64,000 nt of DNA from Oceanihabitans sediminis (lineage in GTDB: Bacteria; Bacteroidota; Bacteroidia; Flavobacteriales; Flavobacteriaceae), in contig NZ_QPIG01000005.1 in the NCBI RefSeq assembly GCF_003337215.1, positions 62,001 to 126,000 of the forward strand, read 5' to 3'. A program made the position numbers and the translations under genes. The notes under the pieces are model-generated. The model saw nothing but the letters and a program-made list of their open reading frames with translations, had not been told where the DNA came from and did not search any database. Below, in pieces: positions 9,298 to 19,710 of the stretch; the stretch's first letter is position 1, and each line of letters opens with the position of its first letter.

Positions 9298-11007
9298 TTA
9301 ATCTATAACCGTAGGCTTGCTGATAACGGAGTTACTTTTTACTACAACAAATGTAGAAGTCGCATAATATGCATCACCATTTCCACCATTGCTTACCCAA
9401 TCCTCATAATCATATTCAAAATTAAAAGTACTACCAGCCATAGAGGTAGCAAATTGGTCTGTTCTTACAGGAACTACCATACCTGGGCACCATCCTGCTC
9501 TGTCTGGCATCCAGTTACCTGGATTCTGGTTACTCACTGGGTTAGAAGCACATCCTAAAGGTCCTAAGTAATGTTGAAATGTGTTAGCACCATTAATTTT
9601 AATATCATGGGTTCTATAACACCACTCTGCACAACCTCTTCCATCAGAATCATTAGGTGTTGCATGCCCCCAACCGGAAATAATCGTTCTTAAATGTGTG
9701 CTTTCTGCATTTGCAGGAATAGAAACTGTTCTATCTAAATCGAAAGTGTGAGCAACTCCATAAGGTACTCCTGAAGAAGACCAATCGTCATAAGCTAATA
9801 CTCTTGATACTGCATAGTAAGGATAGTCTGGTGTTCCTTCAATATAATCGAAATCTACCGTAACTTCATAGCCTTTAGAATTCCAACATTCTGTTCTTAT
9901 ACGTAATTCCGTTGGACCAGTTAATAAAGATTTAAAATCTGTTACATCAAACTCAAAACCTCTTTCCAACTGACTATTATCATTCCAATACGGAGTAATA
10001 TATCTTCCAATTTCATATAATTCACCAGACTCTGTATCAAGGACTTTTACATTTGCAAATACATCCCAATCATCACAACCTTCTGTAGGACATCTCAATT
10101 TCACATACATTTTTATGGTTTCAATATTTGAGAGATCATTATGTAGATTAAATGTTTGAGTAGAAGATTGATCATAACCACCTCCAAAGGCTAATCTTTC
10201 GCTATCAAAAGTAACATAGTTATGCACAACAGGAGCTCCGTTTCCTTCTAAATTTAAAACAACATCCTCTGCCGCCATATTGCTAATCGTTAAAGATGCA
10301 TTTGCTGCTCCTAAAACAGTTGGAGCAAAACGAACATAAAGAGTTACATCATCATTTGCTGCTGCAGCAGGTATCAGAACGGTTTCACTAAAAGTAACAT
10401 CATCTAAGGATACTTTAAAAATTTCGGAAGCGCTTACCTGAATTCCAGATTCTAAGTTATCACCATTTATGATAATACTTTGTGAAGCAGATTCTTCACC
10501 TATAACAACATCTCCAAAGTCTTCTAAACTTCCATTTACGTTTATAACTGGTGAAGTACTAAGACTTTCTCCATTAAAACCAATAGTTCTTGTAGTAGCT
10601 GTTGCACTTTCAAAAGTAAGAGAGCCCGGAATACTTCCTATTACAGATAATGGCGGAGCAAATCTTACATATACTGCATTTGAAACGCCGTTAGCATCAT
10701 CTTTACTTATGGACACTTCACTAGAGAAATTCGTATCATCTAAAGAAACTTCAAAATGATTAGAAGCCTTTACTACCAAATTAGCTGATAAATTAGTAGC
10801 ACTAACTTGTACACTTTGAGAATCTGAAGTGGTTCCCTCATATACACCTCCAAAGGTTGCTACAACACCTTCTACGGTAATTACAGCCTTAGGAGTTTGT
10901 TGTGTTCCTCCTCCGGAATCATTGTCACTACTACAATTAATAATCAATAAAAAAGCAAAAATACCTGTGACTACCTGCAAGTATTTTTTTTGGTTTAAAT
11001 AATTCAT
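9298..11007 (-). CDS. Peptide-N-glycosidase F-like lipoprotein with two Ig-like repeats
   Basis: A 569-residue protein. The lipobox ends at C25, then come a short Ser/Gly linker and two Ig-like (ASPM/SPD-2/HYDIN-type) repeats at about 41-146 and 153-256, each with an F-x-V-S-L-D-D core and an Y-V-R-F-A-P segment. Residues 263-569 match both domains of PNGase F of Elizabethkingia along their length. The three acidic active-site residues of that enzyme (D60, E118, E206) have clear equivalents: D315 in CDDWD, E373 in TECW and E461 in CAEWC. SGWGHA and PDRAGWCPG are conserved too. It should cleave N-linked glycans from asparagine of glycoproteins or glycopeptides, probably at the outer surface. 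Confidence 0.9.
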   Translation of the reverse strand: MNYLNQKKYLQVVTGIFAFLLIINCSSDNDSGGGTQQTPKAVITVEGVVATFGGVYEGTTSDSQSVQVSATNLSANLVVKASNHFEVSLDDTNFSSEVSISKDDANGVSNAVYVRFAPPLSVIGSIPGSLTFESATATTRTIGFNGESLSTSPVINVNGSLEDFGDVVIGEESASQSIIINGDNLESGIQVSASEIFKVSLDDVTFSETVLIPAAAANDDVTLYVRFAPTVLGAANASLTISNMAAEDVVLNLEGNGAPVVHNYVTFDSERLAFGGGYDQSSTQTFNLHNDLSNIETIKMYVKLRCPTEGCDDWDVFANVKVLDTESGELYEIGRYITPYWNDNSQLERGFEFDVTDFKSLLTGPTELRIRTECWNSKGYEVTVDFDYIEGTPDYPYYAVSRVLAYDDWSSSGVPYGVAHTFDLDRTVSIPANAESTHLRTIISGWGHATPNDSDGRGCAEWCYRTHDIKINGANTFQHYLGPLGCASNPVSNQNPGNWMPDRAGWCPGMVVPVRTDQFATSMAGSTFNFEYDYEDWVSNGGNGDAYYATSTFVVVKSNSVISKPTVID

Positions 11008-11106
11008 TTTGGTTAGTTTTTTTAGTTTACTGCAATTTATAAAATATATGCAGTTATTTTTTATAAATCTTGTATTTTAGTTTTTTTTAAATTTTCAAAC
11101 AAAAAA

Positions 11107-13209
11107 ATGAGTTTCAACCTTCAAACTCCTATAGACTATTTAAAGGGTGTTGGACCGAATCGAGCAGATTTGCTTCGGAAGGAACTTGGTATTCACACCT
11201 ACCAAGATCTCATTAACCTTTTTCCCAATAGATATATAGACAGAACCCAATACTATAAAATCAACCAGCTACAACGCAATAATGCCGACGTACAGGTAAT
11301 AGGAAAGATTATTAAATTTGAAGAAATCGCACAAAAAAGAGGAAAAAGACTGGTTGCAACCTTTCAAGACGAAACAGGAACCATGGAACTTGTATGGTTT
11401 AGAGGGCAGAAATGGATTAGAGAAAGTCTAAAACTAAATACGAATTATGTAATCTTTGGAAAAACAAATTGGTTTAACGGAAAATTCAATATGCCACATC
11501 CTGATATAGAACTTCATAGTGAGCACGAACAGAATTTACGATCTGCCATGCAGGCAATTTATCCCTCTACCGAAAAACTTTCTAACAAAGGAATTTCTAA
11601 TCGCGTGATGACAAAAATAATGCAACAATTATTCCTAGAAAGTAAAGGAAAATTTGTTGAAACACTACCAGAAAGTTTGCGTTCAGAATTACGATTAATT
11701 TCTAAATCAGAAGCTGTTTTTAACATCCATTTTCCGAAGACACCAGAGCTACTTTCTAAGGCTCAATTTAGACTGAAATTTGAAGAATTATTTTACATAC
11801 AATTACAGTTAATTTTAAAAAATTTAATTCATAAATCGAAGATCAAAGGGTTTCCTTTTGAAACCGTAGGAACTTATTTCAACACTTTTTTTAAAGAGCA
11901 TTTACCCTTCGAATTAACCAATGCACAAAAACGAGTTTTAAAAGAAATTCGTCACGATTTAGGTAGTAATGCACAAATGAATCGCCTTTTACAAGGAGAT
12001 GTTGGCTCCGGAAAGACTATAGTCGCGTTCATGTCAATGTTAATAGCACTCGACAATGGTTTTCAAGCATGCCTAATGGCTCCGACTGAAATTTTGGCAG
12101 TCCAACACTACAATGGCCTGCTTAAACTGTCTAATAAACTGAATATCAGCATTAAAATGCTAACTGGATCAAGCAACACTTCAAGTAGAAAGGAAATTCA
12201 CGAAATGCTTGAAAATGGAGAATTACAAATCTTAATTGGTACACATGCAATCCTAGAAGACAAAGTGAAATTTAAAAATTTAGGCCTTGCAATTATAGAC
12301 GAACAACATAGATTTGGAGTTGCCCAAAGAAGTAAATTATGGAAAAAAAACACTTCTCCTCCACATATTTTAGTGATGACCGCTACACCAATTCCAAGAA
12401 CTTTAGCCATGTCTGTTTATGGAGATTTAGACATCTCTTTAATTGATGAATTACCAGCCGGAAGAAAGGCCATAAAAACGGTGCATCGATACGATGGAAA
12501 TAGACTAAAAGTATTTCGTTTTATTCGTGATGAAATTGCTAAAGGAAGACAGGTGTATGTCGTTTATCCATTAATCCAAGAAAGCGAAAAAATGGACTAT
12601 AAAGATTTGATGGATGGCTACGCAAGTATCGAAAGAGATTTCCCAAAACCAGAATATCAAATTTCTATTGTACATGGTAAAATGAAGCCTGCAGACAAAG
12701 ATTATGAAATGCAACGCTTCATTAATGGCGAAACTCAAATTATGGTTGCAACTACGGTTATAGAAGTTGGTGTAAACGTACCAAATGCCTCGGTAATGGT
12801 TATAGAAAGTGCAGAACGCTTTGGCTTAGCACAATTACATCAATTACGTGGTAGAGTTGGTCGTGGTGCAGAACAAAGCTACTGCATCCTTATGACGGGT
12901 CATAAACTATCTAACGACAGTAAAACGAGAATAGAAACCATGACCAGAACTAGTGATGGTTTTGAAATTGCGGAAGTAGATTTACGTTTACGCGGACCTG
13001 GAGATATCATGGGAACACAACAAAGCGGAATACTTACGCTTAAAATCGCTGATATTGTAAAGGATAACGAAATTTTACAACATGCTAGATATCATGCCAA
13101 ACAAATACTTAGCAAAGACCCTTCCTTGTCTGCTGTAGAAAACAAAAGCATTTTAAACACCTACAGACAAATGAGTAAGTACAAGAATATCTGGAATTAT
13201 ATCTCTTAA
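11107..13209 (+). CDS. recG: ATP-dependent DNA helicase RecG
   Basis: A 700-residue superfamily 2 helicase that remodels stalled replication forks and Holliday junctions. An N-terminal wedge/OB region (residues 1-270) is followed by Walker A GDVGSGKT, Walker B DEQHRFG, the TATPIPRTLAM motif III, and helicase motifs V/VI (VIEVGVNVPNA, QLHQLRGRVGRG). Length fits E. coli RecG (693). ATG at 11107 follows an AT-rich leader of about 100 bp shared, divergently, with the PNGase F-like gene. It ends 115 bp before pheT. Confidence 0.96.
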   Translation: MSFNLQTPIDYLKGVGPNRADLLRKELGIHTYQDLINLFPNRYIDRTQYYKINQLQRNNADVQVIGKIIKFEEIAQKRGKRLVATFQDETGTMELVWFRGQKWIRESLKLNTNYVIFGKTNWFNGKFNMPHPDIELHSEHEQNLRSAMQAIYPSTEKLSNKGISNRVMTKIMQQLFLESKGKFVETLPESLRSELRLISKSEAVFNIHFPKTPELLSKAQFRLKFEELFYIQLQLILKNLIHKSKIKGFPFETVGTYFNTFFKEHLPFELTNAQKRVLKEIRHDLGSNAQMNRLLQGDVGSGKTIVAFMSMLIALDNGFQACLMAPTEILAVQHYNGLLKLSNKLNISIKMLTGSSNTSSRKEIHEMLENGELQILIGTHAILEDKVKFKNLGLAIIDEQHRFGVAQRSKLWKKNTSPPHILVMTATPIPRTLAMSVYGDLDISLIDELPAGRKAIKTVHRYDGNRLKVFRFIRDEIAKGRQVYVVYPLIQESEKMDYKDLMDGYASIERDFPKPEYQISIVHGKMKPADKDYEMQRFINGETQIMVATTVIEVGVNVPNASVMVIESAERFGLAQLHQLRGRVGRGAEQSYCILMTGHKLSNDSKTRIETMTRTSDGFEIAEVDLRLRGPGDIMGTQQSGILTLKIADIVKDNEILQHARYHAKQILSKDPSLSAVENKSILNTYRQMSKYKNIWNYIS

Positions 13210-13272
13210 TTCCATGTATTTTTTATACACAAAATTTAATTAGATAAACAGAATACAAATTTTATCACAATG

Positions 13273-13303
13273 CTTGAATGCTAACAGCATTATTTTATCT
13301 TTG
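13273..13303 (+). promoter_or_regulatory. Promoter of pheT
   Basis: CTTG at 13273-13276, 19 bases, then TATCTTTG at 13296-13303. This fits the Bacteroidota consensus with one mismatch in the upstream box. Transcription would start near 13310, about 15 bases before the pheT ATG. Confidence 0.65.
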
Positions 13304-13324
13304 CATTTCAAATAAAAAAGGGCG

Positions 13325-15751
13325 ATGAAAATATCTTACAACTGGTTAAAACAGTTTATTAATACCGATTGGACAGCAGAAGAAACCGAAGTATTACTTA
13401 CAGACTTAGGTTTAGAAGTAGAAGGAATCACTAAATACGAATCTGTAAAAGGAGGGTTAGAAGGTGTTGTTGTTGGTGAAGTACTTACTTGCGAACAACA
13501 TCCTAATGCCGATAGATTAAAGGTAACCACCGTTAATATAGGCGCTGAAGCTCCTGTACAAATAGTTTGTGGAGCTCCAAACGTAGCTGCCGGACAAAAA
13601 GTACCAGTTGCAACAATTGGAACTACTTTATATACAGAAGAAGGAGAAGCTTGGACCATTAAAAAAGGAAAAATAAGAGGCGAAGAAAGTCACGGAATGA
13701 TATGTGCAGAAGACGAACTTGGCCTTGGTAAGTCACATGACGGAATCATGGTCTTAGCCGAAGACACAGTTGTAGGAACTCCTGCTTCAGAACTTTTTGA
13801 TATAGAAGTAGATCAAGTATTTGAAATTGGCTTAACACCAAATAGAGCAGATGCAATGAGTCACTTTGGTACTGCTAGAGATTTAAAAGCCGGTTTTACA
13901 CAAAAAGATATTAAAGTAGAACTTATCACTCCGTCGGTTAGTGCTTTTCACGTAAGTAACAGAGCGCTTAAAATGGATGTGGAAGTTTTAAACCCAGAAT
14001 TAGCTCCGAGATATTGTGGTATTACCATTTCGGGATTACAGGTTAAAGAGTCACCAGCTTGGTTACAACACCGTTTAAAAGCCATCGGTTTAACACCTAA
14101 AAACAATGTGGTAGATGCTACTAATTACGTATTACACGAATTAGGGCAACCATTACACGCCTTTGATACTGCTAAAATCTCAGGAAATAGAATTGAGGTG
14201 AAAACAGTAGCTGCTGGAACAAAATTCACCACTCTAGACGAAGTAGAAAGAGAATTGCACGAAGATGATTTAATGATTTGTGATGCAGAAAAACCAATGT
14301 GTATTGCAGGAGTTTTTGGCGGTATGCATTCTGGAGTGACAGAACATACAACAAGCATTTTTTTAGAGAGTGCCTATTTCGATCCTATTAGCATTCGTAA
14401 GACAGCAAAACGTCACGGACTTAACACAGATGCTTCTTTTAGATTTGAAAGAGGAATTGACCCTAATATTACAGAATACGCTTTAAAACGTGCAACCTTA
14501 TTAATTCTTGAGCTTGCAGGCGGAGAAATAACAAGTGATATCTACGATGCATACCCTAAAAAAATCAACGATTTCGAAATCCGACTAAGCTACGATAACG
14601 CTAGAAAATTAATTGGACAAGAAATCCCAGAAGAAACTATTAAAAGCATCTTAAGCTCTTTAGATATTAAGATTATTAATGTTACGGAAGCTGGTTTAGG
14701 ATTAATTGTACCGGCTTATAGAAATGATGTACAAAGAGAATCAGATGTTATTGAAGAGATTTTACGTGTTTATGGCTATAACAATATTGAATTTAGCACA
14801 AAACTAAACGCTTCCATCTCTAATACTTCTAAATTTGATGATCATAACCTTCAAAATATCATAGGAAATCAATTAGCTTCTCAAGGTTTTTATGAAATTC
14901 TAAACAACTCGCTCACCACTCCAGACTATGTAAAGTTAGATGAGCAGTTAAAAGAAGAGCATAATGTAACCATGCTAAACCCATTAAGCAACGACTTGTC
15001 TGTAATGAGACAATCGCTATTGTTTTCAGGTTTAGAAGCACTTTCTTTTAATATTAATAGAAAAAGAAACAATCTTAAGTTTTTCGAATTCGGAAAATCT
15101 TACCACAACTATAACAACAATCGCGAAGAATACAAACACCTTACCTTGTTTGTAACTGGAAACAGATCTAACGAAACTTGGAATAGCCTTAATAAGCCCA
15201 GCGATTTCTTTTATTTAAAAGGAACCATTACGAGCGCATTAGAGCGATTAGGAATTAACCGATTTAAAGAAGCTCCTTCTAAAGAAGCTATTTTTAATGA
15301 AGGCTTGACTTTCAACTTAGGAAAGAATAAATTAGTGAGTTTTGGTTTAGTGAAGAAAAACATTTTAAAGCATTTTGGAATAAACCAAGAGGTGCTTTTT
15401 GCCGACTTTAATTGGGATGCCATTCTAGAAGTTGCTAAACACAACAAGATTAAATTTAAAGAAATTTCTAAATATCCTAAAATAAGAAGAGATTTTGCTT
15501 TACTTTTAGATGAGAATGTTTCCTTTGAATCTATTCACGATATAGCTAAGAAAACCGAAAAACAACTTTTAAAAGAAGTAAGTCTTTTTGATGTATATCA
15601 AGGTAAAAACTTACCGAAAGATAAGAAAAGCTACGCCGTGAGTTTTACATTCCAAGACGAACATAAGACGCTTACAGATAAGCAAATTGACAAGATTATG
15701 AACAAGCTTCAGTCTAGCTTTGAAAGGCAACTTGGAGCAGAATTACGTTAG
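13325..15751 (+). CDS. pheT: Phenylalanine-tRNA ligase beta subunit
   Basis: An 808-residue subunit of the (alpha-beta)2 enzyme that charges tRNA-Phe. In order: an N-terminal tRNA-binding (EMAP-like) domain at about 40-155 with CEQHPNADRLKV and VCGAPNV; B3/B4 editing domain; B5 domain; a catalytic-like core; and a C-terminal ferredoxin-fold anticodon-binding (FDX-ACB) domain ending in the TLTDKQIDKIMNKL region. Length is normal for bacteria. The alpha-subunit gene pheS is not next to it, so the two subunits are encoded apart. The PAP2 phosphatase gene begins 4 bp after the stop codon. Confidence 0.96.
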   Translation: MKISYNWLKQFINTDWTAEETEVLLTDLGLEVEGITKYESVKGGLEGVVVGEVLTCEQHPNADRLKVTTVNIGAEAPVQIVCGAPNVAAGQKVPVATIGTTLYTEEGEAWTIKKGKIRGEESHGMICAEDELGLGKSHDGIMVLAEDTVVGTPASELFDIEVDQVFEIGLTPNRADAMSHFGTARDLKAGFTQKDIKVELITPSVSAFHVSNRALKMDVEVLNPELAPRYCGITISGLQVKESPAWLQHRLKAIGLTPKNNVVDATNYVLHELGQPLHAFDTAKISGNRIEVKTVAAGTKFTTLDEVERELHEDDLMICDAEKPMCIAGVFGGMHSGVTEHTTSIFLESAYFDPISIRKTAKRHGLNTDASFRFERGIDPNITEYALKRATLLILELAGGEITSDIYDAYPKKINDFEIRLSYDNARKLIGQEIPEETIKSILSSLDIKIINVTEAGLGLIVPAYRNDVQRESDVIEEILRVYGYNNIEFSTKLNASISNTSKFDDHNLQNIIGNQLASQGFYEILNNSLTTPDYVKLDEQLKEEHNVTMLNPLSNDLSVMRQSLLFSGLEALSFNINRKRNNLKFFEFGKSYHNYNNNREEYKHLTLFVTGNRSNETWNSLNKPSDFFYLKGTITSALERLGINRFKEAPSKEAIFNEGLTFNLGKNKLVSFGLVKKNILKHFGINQEVLFADFNWDAILEVAKHNKIKFKEISKYPKIRRDFALLLDENVSFESIHDIAKKTEKQLLKEVSLFDVYQGKNLPKDKKSYAVSFTFQDEHKTLTDKQIDKIMNKLQSSFERQLGAELR

Positions 15752-15755
15752 TTTT

Positions 15756-16595
15756 ATGAAACATGTGTTGTGTTTTTTTATAGCCCTATGCAGTATATCT
15801 GTATATTCTCAAAATGAATTTTATTTCAAGGAAAAAGATAGTACAACAACTTGGGACTTATTTAAATACGATACCAAAAACATGGTTCAAGGTGTAGGTC
15901 ATGCCTTTTCAAGACCGCTACACTGGAAGAAAAAAGATTTCAAAAACCTAACCACAATAGCTGTTGGGGTTTTTGCTCTTTCATTAGCAGACGAAGAAGT
16001 AAATCGTTTTGCTGCTAGGCAATTGGATGGTGTTCCTCAGCTGGGTAGAGACATAGGATTTAGGTTTGGAAAACCACAAACTTTCTTCTTAATAAACTCC
16101 GGACTATACGGTTATGGCTTATTAACAAAGAATGAGGCTATTAGAAAAACTAGTGTTTTAATTATTTCTTCTGCCGCTACCGCTGGAATTATTCAATCTT
16201 TTGCTAAAAATGCTTTTGGTCGTTCTCGTCCTACTGCAAACGAAGGAAATAAAAAATTCCATCCTTTTTCTAGTGAGTCTTTTCAACACTCCTTCCCTTC
16301 TGGACATACCATTTTATCGGTAACTATGGCACACGCTATAGCAAAGCAATTTGATAATATTTGGTTAAAAGTTGGGACCTATACTTTAGGATCAATAACA
16401 CCTGTTTCAAGAATACTTGAAGGTGCACATTGGCTAACCGATGTTGCTGCAGGAGCTGTTATTAGTATTGTAGTAGTTGATAGTATTGACAAGTTTCTAT
16501 TCAAAAAAGAAGCTTATGCTTATAAAAGAGAAAAACAAATAAACTGGAATTTTGCTGTTTCAGGAAATCAAATAGGTTTTATAGGAACCTTCTAA
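15756..16595 (+). CDS. PAP2-family phosphatase (exported or membrane-associated)
   Basis: A 279-residue protein when started at the ATG at 15756, which gives a clean signal peptide ending …SVYS|Q; an earlier in-frame codon at 15720 lies inside pheT and lacks this logic. The acid-phosphatase signature is complete: K-x6-RP (KNAFGRSRP), PSGH, and SR-x5-H-x3-D (SRILEGAHWLTD). The family removes phosphate from lipid phosphates such as undecaprenyl pyrophosphate or phosphatidic acid on the periplasmic side. It starts 4 bp after pheT and is probably translated from the same transcript. A strong terminator follows. Confidence 0.88.
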   Translation: MKHVLCFFIALCSISVYSQNEFYFKEKDSTTTWDLFKYDTKNMVQGVGHAFSRPLHWKKKDFKNLTTIAVGVFALSLADEEVNRFAARQLDGVPQLGRDIGFRFGKPQTFFLINSGLYGYGLLTKNEAIRKTSVLIISSAATAGIIQSFAKNAFGRSRPTANEGNKKFHPFSSESFQHSFPSGHTILSVTMAHAIAKQFDNIWLKVGTYTLGSITPVSRILEGAHWLTDVAAGAVISIVVVDSIDKFLFKKEAYAYKREKQINWNFAVSGNQIGFIGTF

Positions 16596-16603
16596 AAACA
16601 AAT

Positions 16604-16636
16604 AAAGCTCTGATTTCTCAGAGCTTTTCTTTTTTT
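16604..16636. terminator. Bidirectional terminator between the PAP2 gene and csp
   Basis: A perfect 10-bp stem (AAAGCTCTGA at 16604-16613, partner at 16618-16627) with a TTTC loop, followed by a T-rich run. It serves the plus-strand PAP2 gene and can also serve the convergent cold-shock gene. Confidence 0.85.
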
Positions 16637-16652
16637 CAATAAATCTAAAATA

Positions 16653-16844
16653 TTATAATACTTTAACGTTTACTGCGTTCAATCCTTTTCTACCTTCTTG
16701 TAAATCGAATTCTACTGCATCACCCTCACGAATCTCATCGATTAAACCTGAAATGTGTACAAAATGTTCTTTGTTGTTGTCTTCTTCAACAATAAAACCA
16801 AAACCTTTGGTGTCATTGAAAAATTTTACGGTTCCTTTACTCAT
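16653..16844 (-). CDS. Cold-shock domain protein
   Basis: A 63-residue single cold-shock domain. RNP1 (KGFGFI) and RNP2 (HFVHIS) are both present, with the KFF and G-rich turns of the OB fold. Such proteins bind single-stranded RNA and DNA, melt RNA structure and can be induced by cold or act constitutively. The predicted promoter at 16870-16900 gives a leader of only about 20 bases, so the long regulatory leader of E. coli cspA is not evident here. It converges on the PAP2 gene. Confidence 0.93.
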   Translation of the reverse strand: MSKGTVKFFNDTKGFGFIVEEDNNKEHFVHISGLIDEIREGDAVEFDLQEGRKGLNAVNVKVL

Positions 16845-16869
16845 TATAAAATAAATTAATTAATAATAA

Positions 16870-16900
16870 CAAATATAAACTTTTTAAATTACTATGCAAT
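16870..16900 (-). promoter_or_regulatory. Promoter of the cold-shock gene
   Basis: On the minus strand ATTG (16900-16897), 19 bases, then TATATTTG (16877-16870). It matches the Bacteroidota consensus with one mismatch in the upstream box. The start site would be near 16863. Confidence 0.65.
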
Positions 16901-17047
16901 TCGGAGAGGTGTTTTGCTGTTCTTTTTTCATCATTAAAAGCCACAAGTTTAAAGCAAAACCTATATGCTACAACAACTTATATGGTATTTTTCTGTCAAA
17001 AAAATAATATTTATTGTATATTTAGTACATCCTAATCAAGAAAAATC

Positions 17048-17284
17048 ATGCAGGAGTCTAATTATATAAAAATATTCACGGGTAACTTTATAGTTACACA
17101 ACTGATCATTGAAAAATTAGAAGCCATTGGAATTAGTCCAATTATAAAAGACGAATCGGAATCTGCTAGATTGGGTGGTTTTGGAACTTACAACCAAGGA
17201 ACACAAGAGTTATACGTAAATGATGAAGAATTAGATGCTGCTGTACCAATTGTTGCTAGTGTAACCGCGAAGATTCAAAAATAG
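17048..17284 (+). CDS. DUF2007-family small protein
   Basis: A 78-residue protein of the DUF2007 family, annotated in databases as a putative signal-transducing protein. The typical pattern is seen: an N-terminal beta strand (YIKIFTGNF), a helix that names the family (IIEKLEAIGISPIIKDES), a Gly-rich loop, and a final L-Y-V-x-x-E-E-L-D segment. There is no signal peptide. The function is unknown. It lies 39 bp upstream of the PH-domain protein, probably in one transcript. Confidence 0.75.
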   Translation: MQESNYIKIFTGNFIVTQLIIEKLEAIGISPIIKDESESARLGGFGTYNQGTQELYVNDEELDAAVPIVASVTAKIQK

Positions 17285-17323
17285 AAAAACTGTAATTTTA
17301 CTAGAAGAAACAAAACCTGTATT

Positions 17324-17758
17324 ATGCCTATAAAACATTCATCAAAAATATCTTACGGCTTATTGCTATTTGTTTTCCTAGTATTTTTCACCCCTGTATT
17401 TTATAGCATCTTAAATGGTGCTTTTAATACAGATAAAATTGGCGGAGTGGTATTATTAGTGCTTCTTTTTGCATTTGTACTACATGTGTTTTTAAAAACA
17501 GAATACACCATAAACAACAAGGAACTAGAAATAAAATGTGGTTTTTTCTCTTATAAACCAATTCATATTTCAGAAATTAGAGAAATAAACAAAACTAATA
17601 ATATTATTTCATCACCAGCAGCTTCTTTTGATAGAATTGAGGTGAAACACGGAAAATACGATAGTATTATTCTTTCTCCTAAAGACAAATTGCAGTTTTC
17701 AAAAGATCTTCGGGAGATTAATCCAAATATTAAAATCAACCTAACAATAAGCCAATAG
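17324..17758 (+). CDS. Bacterial PH-domain membrane protein
   Basis: A 144-residue protein with two membrane segments (about 10-30 and 40-60) followed by a small beta-rich domain typical of bacterial PH domains. The segment YTINNKELEIKCGFFSYKPI and the following I-S-E-I-R-E-I are the usual hallmarks. Its role is not known. It lies after the DUF2007 gene and before a strong terminator shared with the convergent ABC-F gene. Confidence 0.7.
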   Translation: MPIKHSSKISYGLLLFVFLVFFTPVFYSILNGAFNTDKIGGVVLLVLLFAFVLHVFLKTEYTINNKELEIKCGFFSYKPIHISEIREINKTNNIISSPAASFDRIEVKHGKYDSIILSPKDKLQFSKDLREINPNIKINLTISQ

Positions 17759-17769
17759 CAAAAAAAAAA

Positions 17770-17803
17770 AAAATCTCAAGCCTTACAACTTGAGATTTTT
17801 TAA
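17770..17803. terminator. Bidirectional terminator
   Basis: An 11-bp stem (AAAATCTCAAG at 17770-17780 with 17789-17799) around an 8-base loop, with an A run on the left and T run on the right. It can therefore stop transcription from both sides. Confidence 0.8.
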
Positions 17804-17841
17804 TTTATTAGGATACAAAATCCTCTATTATTTGAAATAGA

Positions 17842-19548
<1,707 letters not shown>

Positions 19549-19710
19549 TTAACTAAAATACACACACAATCTGCCAATCCATAAATCCTTGTTAATTAAC
19601 ATAACACAAGGGTTTTTAGGTCAACTTTTAACAACGAATTAACAAAGGATTGCAATTGCAAAAGCTATTTTTGTTGAAGACACTAAAACCTATTTTTGTT
19701 ACATTTCATT

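Noticed and set aside
13325-15751. Missing pheS as a sign of an unusual enzyme
   Set aside because: Separate pheS and pheT loci are not rare in Bacteroidota; pheT itself is complete.
19666-19698. Two TATTTTTG boxes before the TlpA-like lipoprotein gene as a strong promoter
   Set aside because: Neither has a TTTG box at 19 bases upstream; the second is too near the start codon. Possible but not supportable.
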